Below are positions 39,062 through 48,548 of a stretch of 64,000 nucleotides of DNA, one piece after another. The first letter of the stretch is position 1, and each line of letters begins with the position of its first letter. The translations under genes were made by a program, and so were the position numbers. The DNA lies in the NCBI RefSeq assembly GCF_034314085.1, contig NZ_JAVIWI010000001.1:620001-684000 (forward strand). The letters are read 5' to 3'. The notes beneath the pieces are model-generated. The model was not told the origin of the DNA. It worked only from the letters and a program-made list of their open reading frames with translations, and searched no databases. Origin of the DNA: Undibacterium sp. 5I1 (GTDB lineage Bacteria > Pseudomonadota > Gammaproteobacteria > Burkholderiales > Burkholderiaceae_D).

Positions 39062-39928
39062 ATGCATCCAGAATATATCCTAACCCTGTCTTGTCCAGAT
39101 CAACGTGGCATTGTTCACAAAGTTTCCGGCTTCCTGGCCAACCATGGCTGCAATATTATTGATTCCGCCCAGTTTGGCGATGCGCAATCGGCTTTGTTTT
39201 TTATGCGCGTTCATTTTGCTGCTGAAGATGCGACGATCAGCGATGCCAGCTTGCGACAAGAATTTGCCACATTGGGGGGCGATTTTCAGATGAACTGGCA
39301 ATTGCACGATGCGCGCCATAAGCCGCGTGTGATGTTAATGGTCTCTAAGATCGGGCACTGCCTGAATGACTTATTGTTCCGCTATAAAAGTGGTTTATTG
39401 CCGGTGGAGATTAAAGCGATCGTTTCTAACCATACGGACTTTTATCAGTTAGCGGCTAGTTACAATATTCCATTCCATCATTTGCCTTTGGCTGCAGGTG
39501 CCTCCTCCGATGCCAAGCGCGTGCAAGAACAAAAAATTGTCGAACTTGTCGAAGCGAATGAAATCGAACTGGTCGTTTTAGCCCGATACATGCAGATTTT
39601 GTCGCCAGAGTTATGCAATGCCTTGCAAGGCAAGGCAATCAATATTCACCATTCGTTTTTACCAAGTTTTAAAGGTGCCAAGCCGTATTATCAGGCGCAT
39701 GAGCGTGGCGTTAAGCTGATCGGTGCAACCGCGCATTTTGTGACAGGTGATCTGGATGAAGGTCCGATTATTGAGCAAGATGTAGAGCGCGTCGATCATG
39801 CAATGGAGCCCGACACACTCACCGCGATAGGACGTGATGTGGAATGTGTCGTACTAGCGCGCGCTGTGAAATGGTTTGTCGAGCATCGTATTTTGTTGAA
39901 CGGACATAAGACCGTCGTTTTTAAATAG
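39062..39928 (+). CDS. purU: formyltetrahydrofolate deformylase
   Basis: 288 residues: an N-terminal ACT domain (LTLSCPDQRGIVHKVSGFLA) and a C-terminal formyltransferase-fold domain with the catalytic Asn-His-Asp set in AINIHHSFLPSFKGAKPYYQ and LDEGPIIEQDVERVDH. It releases formate from 10-formyl-THF, balancing one-carbon units, which fits a genome with active glycine/serine turnover. The TTG at 39035 also opens the frame; the ATG at 39062 is preferred because the ACT domain starts right after it. Confidence 0.95.
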   Translation: MHPEYILTLSCPDQRGIVHKVSGFLANHGCNIIDSAQFGDAQSALFFMRVHFAAEDATISDASLRQEFATLGGDFQMNWQLHDARHKPRVMLMVSKIGHCLNDLLFRYKSGLLPVEIKAIVSNHTDFYQLAASYNIPFHHLPLAAGASSDAKRVQEQKIVELVEANEIELVVLARYMQILSPELCNALQGKAINIHHSFLPSFKGAKPYYQAHERGVKLIGATAHFVTGDLDEGPIIEQDVERVDHAMEPDTLTAIGRDVECVVLARAVKWFVEHRILLNGHKTVVFK

Positions 39929-40047
39929 CCAGATATTTTTTCACTGAATTCGCTGGCGCTTTTTCTGGCATATTTGTCAGCTCATTTGTCAGTTCAGGGG
40001 TAAGCGCAATGAGCGACTTACCCCATTATTTTTAAAGTAGAAGTTGC

Positions 40048-40593
40048 ATGGCACTCAAATCCACCATTTACAAAGCTGACCTGAATATCTCTGACATGGA
40101 TCGCGGCTATTACGCTGACCATAGTCTGACCATCGCCAGACATCCGTCCGAAACGGACGAACGTATGATGATCAGAGTCCTGGCATTTGCCATCCATGCC
40201 AGTGAAAAGCTGAGTTTTGGCAAAGGTATTTCCGATACCGAAGAACCTGATTTATGGGAAAAAGATTACACAGATGCGATCCAGCTTTGGGTCGAAGTAG
40301 GGCAACCGGATGACCGTCGTTTGCTCAAAGCTTGTGGCCGTTCTGAGCAAGTGGTCGCCTATAGTTATGCCAGCACCAGCGACATCTGGTGGAAGCAAAT
40401 GAATAGCCGCCTCGATCGCGCCAAAAATCTTAAGGTCATGAATGTGCCCGCGGCTACCAGTCAGGCGCTTGCCAAACTCGCGCAAAGAAATATGCAATTG
40501 CAATGCACGATACAAGATGCGCAGATCTGGCTGACAGCAGGGGATGAGTCGGTACAAATTGATCTGGAAACCTTCAAGGCCGATCAGGCTTAA
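40048..40593 (+). CDS. yaeQ: YaeQ family protein
   Basis: 181 residues matching YaeQ along its full length: ALKSTIYKADLNISDMDRGY at the start, TIARHPSETDERMMIRVLAF, and WVEVGQPDDRRLLKACGRS. The fold is of the PD-(D/E)XK nuclease type, but the biological role is not settled; a link to transcription antitermination was proposed in enterics. Cytoplasmic and single. The spermidine-synthase-like gene starts 28 bp downstream. Confidence 0.92.
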   Translation: MALKSTIYKADLNISDMDRGYYADHSLTIARHPSETDERMMIRVLAFAIHASEKLSFGKGISDTEEPDLWEKDYTDAIQLWVEVGQPDDRRLLKACGRSEQVVAYSYASTSDIWWKQMNSRLDRAKNLKVMNVPAATSQALAKLAQRNMQLQCTIQDAQIWLTAGDESVQIDLETFKADQA

Positions 40594-40635
40594 CCTAAGT
40601 CGAAATAAAGCCAGATCATCTTGCTCAAGTCACTC

Positions 40636-41400
40636 ATGTCTATTTTTAAGTCCAAATCATTTAAATTTCCCCCGGTAACGACATCAGAGGACGATGGTGT
40701 GCGTTTCCTACATCTGGGGACACCGATGGTGCAGGGCGCAATGCGTTTAACTAAACCAGACGCGATTGAGCTGGAATACGTGCAAAACATGGTGGTCTGG
40801 ATGTTATTTAAAGCCGCGCCGCAGCACATTGCACAATTAGGTCTGGGTGCTGCGGCGCTGACTAAATTTAGCTATCGCCAATTTCCCGATGCTAGAGTGA
40901 CAGCGATCGAACTCAATCCTGCTGTGATCTCTACTTGCGAAGCTTTATTCGCCTTGCCACCGAACGACGCGCGTTTGCAAGTGCGCAATATGAATGCGAT
41001 GGACTTTGTGCTGGATCAGTCTCATCACAACACGATCGATATTTTGCAAGTTGACCTATACGACGAGTTATCACGCGGTCCTGTTTTAGATAGCCCTGAG
41101 TTTTATCAAGCCTGCGCTGATTGCTTGACGGAAGACGGCATCATGACGACGAATGTGTTTGGCGACTACGACAGCTATGCCAAAAATATTGATGCGATGA
41201 AGCTAGTATTTGATGCCGTTGTCTGGCTACCGGCGGTCGACGATGAAAATCTGGTTGTTATCGCTTTTAAAAAAGCACCTTCTCTCGATTTTAGTGATTT
41301 ATATGAGCGCGCTGGTGTAGTTAAGAAAAAATATAATTTACGCGCCAAATCCTGGGTCGATGGATTGAAGTTGTGGATGAAAGAGCAGGTTGGCGAGTAA
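40636..41400 (+). CDS. spermidine synthase-like protein
   Basis: 254 residues from the ATG at 40636 (a TTG at 40621 is possible). The Rossmann methyltransferase/aminopropyltransferase core shows AQLGLGAAALTKFSYRQFPD, VTAIELNPAVISTCEALFAL and DILQVDLYDELSRGPVLDSP. It lacks the long N-terminal beta domain of true SpeE, and the GGGDG-type site is changed to GLGAAAL, so it may not make spermidine. Fused-type SpeE-like methyltransferases are the alternative. It follows yaeQ closely. Confidence 0.8.
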   Translation: MSIFKSKSFKFPPVTTSEDDGVRFLHLGTPMVQGAMRLTKPDAIELEYVQNMVVWMLFKAAPQHIAQLGLGAAALTKFSYRQFPDARVTAIELNPAVISTCEALFALPPNDARLQVRNMNAMDFVLDQSHHNTIDILQVDLYDELSRGPVLDSPEFYQACADCLTEDGIMTTNVFGDYDSYAKNIDAMKLVFDAVVWLPAVDDENLVVIAFKKAPSLDFSDLYERAGVVKKKYNLRAKSWVDGLKLWMKEQVGE

Positions 41401-41492
41401 TATTTTTAGTGAAAATCATGTTTTTGTTATTTTCTCAGGCTCTTTCGATTTGGATAAATCCGTGATATAAAATTTGTTTTAGTAAGTAATTT

Positions 41493-41578
41493 AATATACT
41501 CCCCACAAAAAATGAAAAAAATAGCTTATTGTCCAATCATTATATGGACATTAAAAATATACTAATGGTGAGTATATT
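41493..41578. repeat. about 85-bp palindromic repeat, copy C
   Basis: Outer arms AATATACTCCCC and GGTGAGTATATT; inner stem TGTCCA/TGGACA. Its reverse complement aligns with the copy at 59668 over its whole length. It lies upstream of the czc operon. Confidence 0.85.
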
Positions 41579-41674
41579 TAACTTCAATCTCTGAATAATC
41601 TAATTCTGTTTTGCAAAATAGACTGGCTAAGACACTGAATAAGACACTGAACAAGTTTGGTTTATAATCCGCAA

Positions 41675-42043
41675 ATGTTAAAAAAGTTCATCATCCTGCT
41701 CATCGTCGCCTTCACATTCCAGCTCAGTTGGTCGGTGGCAAGCGCCTATTGCATGCATGAGACTGGCAAAACATCGCAGCATTTTGGTCACCATCCGCAT
41801 CAACATCAGGCTGAAAAACAGGCCGATCAGCCAAGCAATTCTGCTGAAAAAAAATCTGACTCAAAAATAGCATTCCACCCGGATTGCGCATCGTGTGCAC
41901 ATAGCCCAGTCGCCGCCTATTCCTTGCAAAACGAACTGGTCAAGCCTTTGCTGGTTTCCTATCAAGCTGGTACTTCAAACACAGAGCCAACGGCTCCTTA
42001 TCTGGGCAAGCCTTTGCGCCCCAAATGGATGATCGCTGCCTAG
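41675..42043 (+). CDS. czcI: CzcI-like periplasmic metal-responsive protein
   Basis: 122 residues with a signal peptide (MLKKFIILLIVAFTFQLSWS, ending VASA). The mature part begins YCMHE and is rich in His (HFGHHPHQHQ) with a later CASCAH motif, as expected for metal binding. In Cupriavidus CzcI precedes czcCBA and affects its induction. The ATG at 41675 is chosen over the GTG at 41657. It heads the czcCBA genes with a 171-bp gap. Confidence 0.8.
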   Translation: MLKKFIILLIVAFTFQLSWSVASAYCMHETGKTSQHFGHHPHQHQAEKQADQPSNSAEKKSDSKIAFHPDCASCAHSPVAAYSLQNELVKPLLVSYQAGTSNTEPTAPYLGKPLRPKWMIAA

Positions 42044-42214
42044 TTCCAGCGCATCGTTAGTCCCCCATTTTGTTTACTGATTTACACGCTAAATATAGTT
42101 TGACTATGTCGTCGTAGACGCGACTTCGCTGGATTTTCCCTGCTCGATTGTCGGAATTTTTTCCGAGACGTTGTCGAGCTGTTTTCGGTTGTATCGAATA
42201 CGCAGGATCATCCT

Positions 42215-43621
42215 ATGTCACCATTTTTTAAAATATTTTCACCCTTGGCCTTGTCTGCCCGGATTTTATGTCCGGCTACATCTTCCATCGCCTCAACCCA
42301 GGCATTCTCAGCAGAGCCGCCTGCGTCATTACGCACTTTATCGGTTACTTTCGCAGTTACTTCGCCAGCTACCTCATTAACCTCATCACTCACCTTACCA
42401 GTGGCACTTGATCGCGCTCTCAAAGCCAATCCGGAGGTCGCCGCTGCAATGCGTGAGGTGCAAGCGCAACAGGGCGTCATGCGGCAGGCGGGTATATTGC
42501 CCAACCCTGAGCTGGCCGCGACTGTAGAAGATACGCAAAAAGCGACCAGAACCACCACCGTCCAACTGAGTCAATTAATAGAACTGGGCGGCAAACGCTC
42601 CGCGCGGATGACTGCAGCAGAGCGTCAATATGATATTGCTGTGATTGAACTGGCGATGAAACGTGCCGAGATTCACGCCGCAGTAGTCTCGTATTTTTAT
42701 GAGGTATTGATCGCACAAGAGCGACAACGCCTGGCGCGTAGCTCTACTGATCTGGCACAAACGGTAACGCAAGCAGCCTCTAAGCGGGTGTTAACCGGAA
42801 AAATCTCACCGCTGGAAGAGACTAAAGCGCGCGTTGCTGAGTCGGCTATTCGTATTGAACTTGCGCAAGCCAATAGCGACCTTATCAACGCACGCCAGCG
42901 ACTTGCTGCCGTGATGGGGAGTCATTTGTCCATAGTTGAGACGGTAGCTGCTCAGTCGCCCGGTGCAACAAGTCCCCTAACTCAGCCTAACTTAATGAGC
43001 CCGCTGAATTTGCCAAACGTTCCAAGCCTGCAGGAGATCATGGCAAGTATGCAGCGCTCCCCCATTTTGCTGCGAGCAAGGACAGAAGTGGATCGACGTC
43101 TTGCCTTGTCGCAGGTAGAACGCAGCCGTCGGGTACCGGATATTACCCTTAGCGCCGGTGCTAAACGTGATGAGCAATTAGGGCGTAACCAGGCGATCTT
43201 TGGTGTCTCAATACCGCTTCCCTTATTCGATCGTAACCAGGGCAATCTGCAAGAAGCCTTAAGTAGAACCGATAAATCGCGTGATGAGTTAAGCGCGACA
43301 GAACTACGTCTGGGCAGCGAACTGATGCAAGCTCATCAGCGCCTGAGTGTGGCGCACGAGGAAACCACATTGATGCAAAAAGACCTGTTGCCGGGAGCGC
43401 AAACAGCGTACGACGCATCGCTTAAAGGCTTTGAATTTGGCAAGTTCAGCTTTCTGGATGTACTCGATGCACAACGTACTTTGCTGCAAGCACAATCCCA
43501 GTATTTGCGTACTTTATCCGACACCCACCGCGCCGCTGCTGAGATCGTACGTCTTACCGGTGACGCTACTTTGGTTGCTGCGCTGATCTCAGATCAGACA
43601 GCATCCACATCCCCATTTTAG
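42215..43621 (+). CDS. czcC: outer membrane efflux protein CzcC
   Basis: 468 residues of the TolC/OEP family: two long alpha-helical hairpins with VALDRALKANPEVAAAMREV at the start and FGKFSFLDVLDAQRTLLQAQ at the end. It forms the outer-membrane channel of the CzcCBA pump. The N-terminus is unusual: between the signal and the first OEP helix is a Ser/Thr/Leu-rich stretch encoded by degenerate ACT/TCA repeats (about 42330-42400). It is 9 bp upstream of czcB. Confidence 0.9.
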   Translation: MSPFFKIFSPLALSARILCPATSSIASTQAFSAEPPASLRTLSVTFAVTSPATSLTSSLTLPVALDRALKANPEVAAAMREVQAQQGVMRQAGILPNPELAATVEDTQKATRTTTVQLSQLIELGGKRSARMTAAERQYDIAVIELAMKRAEIHAAVVSYFYEVLIAQERQRLARSSTDLAQTVTQAASKRVLTGKISPLEETKARVAESAIRIELAQANSDLINARQRLAAVMGSHLSIVETVAAQSPGATSPLTQPNLMSPLNLPNVPSLQEIMASMQRSPILLRARTEVDRRLALSQVERSRRVPDITLSAGAKRDEQLGRNQAIFGVSIPLPLFDRNQGNLQEALSRTDKSRDELSATELRLGSELMQAHQRLSVAHEETTLMQKDLLPGAQTAYDASLKGFEFGKFSFLDVLDAQRTLLQAQSQYLRTLSDTHRAAAEIVRLTGDATLVAALISDQTASTSPF

Positions 43622-43630
43622 GAGCTGAAG

Positions 43631-45250
43631 ATGGACTTAAATACCGACAATAAAATGAACAAAAATAATCAAAAAAATAGACATCAGCGCCTCGCCATTG
43701 CCGTGGTGCTGGTAATCGCCGTTGTGTTGGCTGGCCTGATTTTGATGGGTAAGGGAAGTCGTACCGGAGCGGACGAGCATAGCGAAGAACATGGTAATGA
43801 GGCACATGCTGATGTCGCTGAAAATGCTAAGGGAAATCCGGCAAATCTGGTAACAAGCACGACCGCTTCTTCTGCACAAAAAGCGTCGCCAAGTGAGTTT
43901 TTAAAAGGGCCACACGGCGGTAAATTATTTGCCAAAGAGGGCTTTGGTCTGGAGCTCACTATTTTCGAGACTGAGGTGGAGCCGGAATTCAGACTGTATG
44001 CCTATAAAGATGGCAAAGCTCTGGCACCTGATGCACAAGCAGCAAGCAAACTCAGTATCGTTTTAGAGCGCTTAGGGCGCGCGCCGCAAACCTTTACATT
44101 TGTGCCGGAGAAGGACTATTTCAAAGGGAGTGCAACCGTAGATGAGCCGCACTCCTTCAAGGTCACCATCGCAGCTCAATACAATGATCAGTCCTATCAA
44201 TTTGCTTATGAGCAGGTGGAGGCGCGTATGAGTATGAGCGAATCTCAATTACAGCAAAATGGAGTCGCGCTGGCAACTGCCGGACCTGCGAAGATACAAA
44301 GTGCGCGGACCTTGGCTGGTGAAATTCGGTTCAATCAGGATCGCATGATCCAAGTCGTGCCACGTCTGACCGGTATTGTCGAAACGGTGTCGGCTAATGC
44401 TGGTGACAAAGTACAAAAAGGGCAGGTATTAGCCGTCATATCTAGTCAGGCGCTGGCAGATCAGCGCAGCGATATGCTGGCCGCACAAAAACGCCTGGGA
44501 TTAGCCCGCACTAATTTTGAACATGAAAAAAAATTATGGGAAGAAAAAATCTCCGCAGAACAGGATTATTTACAAGCCCGTAATACCATGCACGAGGCAG
44601 AAATTACTCTGCAAAGTACACAGCAAAAGTTGGTGTCGCTCGGTGCCACTGCCAGTGCTGGCGGCAACCTGACAAGGTATGAAATACGTTCTCCGATTGC
44701 CGGTACCGTGACCGAAAAAAATATCGCTCCGGGACAATCACTCAAAGATGACACGCCGATTTTTATCGTCGCGGATTTAAGCACTGTTTGGGTGGAAATG
44801 ACCGTGCCTGCCAAAGATATCAATCTCATCCAATCAGGACAAAAGGCCAAAGTCACAGCCACTGCATTTGTCGCGGAAGCGAACGGTAACTTGTCCTATA
44901 TCGGATCGTTAGTCGGTGAGCAATCGCGCACCGCAATTGCCCGCGTCGTACTACCTAACACCACGGGAGTGTGGCGCCCGGGCTTACAAGTCAGTGTTGA
45001 TCTGGTGTCCGATGAGGTAGAGGTGCCCGTCGCAGTTGCCGTTGACGGGATACAAAGCCTAAAGGAAACAAGCACCGTATTCGGCCGATATGGCAATGAT
45101 TTTGAAGCGCGCCCGGTTACCTTGGGACGCAGCGATGGAAAATTCGTTGAAGTGCTCAAGGGTTTGAATGCAGGTGAGCGTTATGCGGCAAAAAATAGCT
45201 TTTTGATTAAAGCCGACATAGGCAAATCCGGCGCAAGCCACGATCATTAA
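43631..45250 (+). CDS. czcB: RND efflux periplasmic adaptor CzcB
   Basis: 539 residues. One N-terminal membrane anchor (about 18-37, LAIAVVLVIAVVLAGLILMG), then a His/Glu-rich stretch (DEHSEEHGNEAHADV) that may bind metal, an extra N-terminal beta domain (90-205), and the lipoyl/barrel-sandwich and coiled coil (PRLTGIVETVSANAGDKVQK, RYEIRSPIAGTVTEKNIAPG). It ends HDH. It links CzcA and CzcC. 10 bp before czcA. Confidence 0.93.
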   Translation: MDLNTDNKMNKNNQKNRHQRLAIAVVLVIAVVLAGLILMGKGSRTGADEHSEEHGNEAHADVAENAKGNPANLVTSTTASSAQKASPSEFLKGPHGGKLFAKEGFGLELTIFETEVEPEFRLYAYKDGKALAPDAQAASKLSIVLERLGRAPQTFTFVPEKDYFKGSATVDEPHSFKVTIAAQYNDQSYQFAYEQVEARMSMSESQLQQNGVALATAGPAKIQSARTLAGEIRFNQDRMIQVVPRLTGIVETVSANAGDKVQKGQVLAVISSQALADQRSDMLAAQKRLGLARTNFEHEKKLWEEKISAEQDYLQARNTMHEAEITLQSTQQKLVSLGATASAGGNLTRYEIRSPIAGTVTEKNIAPGQSLKDDTPIFIVADLSTVWVEMTVPAKDINLIQSGQKAKVTATAFVAEANGNLSYIGSLVGEQSRTAIARVVLPNTTGVWRPGLQVSVDLVSDEVEVPVAVAVDGIQSLKETSTVFGRYGNDFEARPVTLGRSDGKFVEVLKGLNAGERYAAKNSFLIKADIGKSGASHDH

Positions 45251-45260
45251 GGAGAACAAT

Positions 45261-48200
45261 ATGTTTGAAAAAATCATACAGTTTTCCATCGCCCAACGTT
45301 GGGTGGTTCTGATGCTGACATTAACGATGGCGCTATTGGGACTCTATAACTACCAAAAACTGCCCATCGATGCGGTACCCGACATTACCAATGTACAGGT
45401 GCAAATCAATACTTCTGCACCCGGATATTCACCATTAGAGGCAGAGCAGCGAATTACGTTTCCGATTGAAACTGCGATGGCGGGTTTGCCACGTCTGGAA
45501 CAGACCAGATCCTTGTCGCGTTACGGCTTGTCGCAAGTGACGGTGATTTTCAAGGATGGTACCGATATTTATTTTGCGCGCCAGCTCGTCAATGAGCGGA
45601 TACAGGAGGCAAAGGCAAAGTTGCCAGTAGAGGCAGAGCCGGGCATGGGGCCAATTTCAAGCGGCTTGGGAGAGATTTACATGTGGACGGTTGAGGCTAA
45701 AGAAGGCGCTTTAAAAACCGACGGCACACCATACAGCCCAACCGATCTGCGAGAAATTCAAGACTGGATTGTCAAACCGCAATTGCGTAATGTCCCCGGA
45801 GTGACGGAGATTAATTCGATTGGTGGTTTTACCAAAGAATTTCAGGTAGCGCCCAGCCCAGACAAGTTGCGGTCTTACGGTCTCACTTTACAAGATGTGG
45901 TTACGGCATTAGAGCGCAACAATACCAACGTCGGCGCGGGTTATATTGAAAAGCGGGGCGAACAATATCTGATCCGTGCACCAGGTCAGGTAGAGTCCAT
46001 CAAACATATCAACAATATGATAGTCGGCAATCAGCAAGCTGGTGTGATCCGTATCAAAGATATTGCCGAAGTCGGTATCGGACAAGAGCTGCGCACTGGT
46101 GCCGCGACCGAAAACGGCCAAGAGGTTGTGCTAGGAACGGTATTCATGCTGATCGGTGAAAACAGTCGTACTGTGGCTCGCGCTGTAGATCAAAAATTGG
46201 ATCAAATTAATCTCAGTTTACCTAAGGGGGTGACCGCTAAAACGGTGTATGACCGCACTACGCTGGTGGATAAAGCGATCAGTACCGTGAAGAAAAATTT
46301 GCTGGAAGGCGCATTATTGGTCATCACAATTTTGTTTCTGTTTTTAGGAAATATTCGCGCCGCGCTAATCACCGCATTGGTAATCCCTTTGGCGATGTTG
46401 TTCACTTTTACCGGTATGGTGGGCAATAAGGTCAGCGCCAATCTGATGAGTTTGGGCGCGCTGGATTTTGGCATCATCATTGACGGCGCAGTCGTGATCG
46501 TAGAAAACTGTGTGCGGCGTCTGGCGCATGCGCAAACCAGCTTAGGACGCTCGTTAACCCGCAAAGAGCGCTATCAGGAAGTCTTTGCAGCTGCACAAGA
46601 AGCACGCAGACCATTGCTGTTTGGTCAGCTCATCATCATGGTCGTGTATTTGCCGATTTTTGCACTCACAGGTGTTGAGGGCAAGATGTTCCATCCGATG
46701 GCATTTACTGTCGTGATTGCTTTGCTGGGGGCGATGATTTTATCGATTACTTTTATCCCAGCAGCGGTCGCTTTACTGATCGGTGACAAAGTCAGCGAAA
46801 AGGAAAATAAGCTGATGATCTGGGCTAAGCAGGCATATCAACCGATGCTGGCTTTTACGATGATGAATCAAGCGCTGGTGTTAACCATTGCCGGTGTCGT
46901 TGTCGTTTTAAGCGGGCTATTGGCGAGTCGCATGGGGAGCGAGTTTGCCCCGAGTTTGAACGAAGGCGATATCGCATTGCATGCCTTAAGAATACCCGGT
47001 ACCAGCTTATCTCAGGCGATTCTGATGCAGGCCGAGTTGGAGAAGACGATTAAGAAATTCTCTGAAGTCGATAAGGTATTTGCCAAAATCGGTACGGCAG
47101 AAATCGCAACCGATCCCATGCCGCCGAGCGTGGCGGATACCTTTATTATTTTAAAGCCGACATCCGCATGGCCAGATCCCAAACGCAGTAAAGCCGATCT
47201 GATCAAAGCGATGCAAGCGACAGTGTCGCAAGTGCCGGGGAATAATTACGAGTTCACGCAGCCCATCCAGATGCGGTTTAATGAGTTGTTGTCAGGCGTA
47301 CGCAGTGACGTGGCGGTCAAAGTCTTTGGCGACGATATGGAGGTAATGAACAGTACAGCCGATAAGATTTCTGCGGTGCTGGAAAAAATTCCTGGCGCCG
47401 CCGACGTGAAGGTGGAGCAAACTACGGGTTTGCCAATGCTGACCATACAGATTGATCGCGAAAAAGCGGCCAGAATGGGATTGAACGTGGCGGACGTGCA
47501 AGACGTGATTGCCACTGCCGTTGGCGGCAAAGAGGCAGGCACGATGTTTCAGGGAGACCGGCGTTTTGATATCGTAGTTCGTTTGCCAGAGGCACTCCGC
47601 AGCGATATCGAGGCACTAAAGCGTTTGCCTGTTCGACTGCCAACGGCATCCTCCGCTTCGTCATCAATTTTGTCCTCAACTTCGTTATCAACTTCGTCAT
47701 TTCGTTCGGATGCTGCAATGCATGCGTCCTTTGTCCAGTTAGCCGATGTGGCCAGTTTTAATTTTGCTCCGGGACCGAATCAGATCAGCCGGGAAAATGG
47801 AAAGCGTAGCGTCGTCGTCACGGCAAATGTCAGAGACAGAGATATCGGCTCTTTCATCAATGAGGCACAACAACAATTGGCCGCAAAAGTCGCTATTCCG
47901 ACCGGCTACTGGACTACCTGGGGTGGCACTTTTGAGCAGCTGGAATCAGCAGCCAAGCGATTAAAAATTGTGGTGCCTGTCGCTTTATTCTTGGTATTAC
48001 TATTGCTGTTTGCGATGTTCAATAATCTGAAAGATGGTTTGCTGGTATTTACTGGTGTGCCGTTTGCGTTGACTGGCGGTATCGTTGCCCTTTGGTTGCG
48101 CGATATTCCTTTATCAATTTCTGCTGGGGTCGGATTTATCGCACTGTCTGGTGTGGCGGTACTCAACGGGTTGGTGATGATTGCTTTTATCCGAAGTCTG

Positions 48201-48488
48201 CGTGAGGAGGGAATGCGGCTGGATGCAGCGATTCAGCTCGGAGCTTTGACCCGCTTACGGCCCGTGCTGATGACGGCGCTAGTCGCCTCGCTGGGCTTTA
48301 TTCCTATGGCAATTGCAACCGGAACGGGGGCTGAAGTGCAGCGACCGTTGGCGACAGTCGTGATCGGCGGAATCTTGTCGTCTACTTTGCTGACTTTGCT
48401 GGTGTTGCCCTTGCTGTACCGGATGATGCATCGCCGTGAGGCGGAGGAAGATTCGGTTGCTGTTGCTACCAATTCAGTCGGCAACTAA
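45261..48488 (+). CDS. czcA: heavy-metal RND efflux pump CzcA
   Basis: 1075 residues of the HME-RND family, driven by protons and expelling Co, Zn and Cd. The proton-relay motif DFGIIIDGAVVIVEN is at about 402-416, in TM4. TM segments and two large periplasmic loops are in the usual order. Sequence around ITNVQVQINTSAPGYSPLEA is typical for CzcA. An odd insertion of Ser/Thr (SSASSSILSSTSLSTSSF, about 795-815) lies in the second periplasmic loop where relatives have a short LPAG-type turn. It ends the operon. Confidence 0.95.
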   Translation: MFEKIIQFSIAQRWVVLMLTLTMALLGLYNYQKLPIDAVPDITNVQVQINTSAPGYSPLEAEQRITFPIETAMAGLPRLEQTRSLSRYGLSQVTVIFKDGTDIYFARQLVNERIQEAKAKLPVEAEPGMGPISSGLGEIYMWTVEAKEGALKTDGTPYSPTDLREIQDWIVKPQLRNVPGVTEINSIGGFTKEFQVAPSPDKLRSYGLTLQDVVTALERNNTNVGAGYIEKRGEQYLIRAPGQVESIKHINNMIVGNQQAGVIRIKDIAEVGIGQELRTGAATENGQEVVLGTVFMLIGENSRTVARAVDQKLDQINLSLPKGVTAKTVYDRTTLVDKAISTVKKNLLEGALLVITILFLFLGNIRAALITALVIPLAMLFTFTGMVGNKVSANLMSLGALDFGIIIDGAVVIVENCVRRLAHAQTSLGRSLTRKERYQEVFAAAQEARRPLLFGQLIIMVVYLPIFALTGVEGKMFHPMAFTVVIALLGAMILSITFIPAAVALLIGDKVSEKENKLMIWAKQAYQPMLAFTMMNQALVLTIAGVVVVLSGLLASRMGSEFAPSLNEGDIALHALRIPGTSLSQAILMQAELEKTIKKFSEVDKVFAKIGTAEIATDPMPPSVADTFIILKPTSAWPDPKRSKADLIKAMQATVSQVPGNNYEFTQPIQMRFNELLSGVRSDVAVKVFGDDMEVMNSTADKISAVLEKIPGAADVKVEQTTGLPMLTIQIDREKAARMGLNVADVQDVIATAVGGKEAGTMFQGDRRFDIVVRLPEALRSDIEALKRLPVRLPTASSASSSILSSTSLSTSSFRSDAAMHASFVQLADVASFNFAPGPNQISRENGKRSVVVTANVRDRDIGSFINEAQQQLAAKVAIPTGYWTTWGGTFEQLESAAKRLKIVVPVALFLVLLLLFAMFNNLKDGLLVFTGVPFALTGGIVALWLRDIPLSISAGVGFIALSGVAVLNGLVMIAFIRSLREEGMRLDAAIQLGALTRLRPVLMTALVASLGFIPMAIATGTGAEVQRPLATVVIGGILSSTLLTLLVLPLLYRMMHRREAEEDSVAVATNSVGN

Positions 48489-48545
48489 GTTGGACACTAA
48501 GTTGGACACTAAGTGGAAACTAATTTGGCAACTTAGTTAGCAACT
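48489..48545. repeat. degenerate 12-bp tandem repeat / imperfect palindrome
   Basis: ACTAAGTTGGAC is repeated about four times with drift, followed by CAACTTAGTTAG and CAACTTAGTC in the opposite sense, so the whole can fold. It lies between convergent czcA and the hydrolase gene and may act as a weak terminator. Confidence 0.5.
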
Positions 48546-48548
48546 TAG

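Noticed and set aside
42208..42558. Minus-strand frame opposite the czcC start
   Set aside because: Antisense shadow made open by the Ser/Thr repeat region; no independent evidence.
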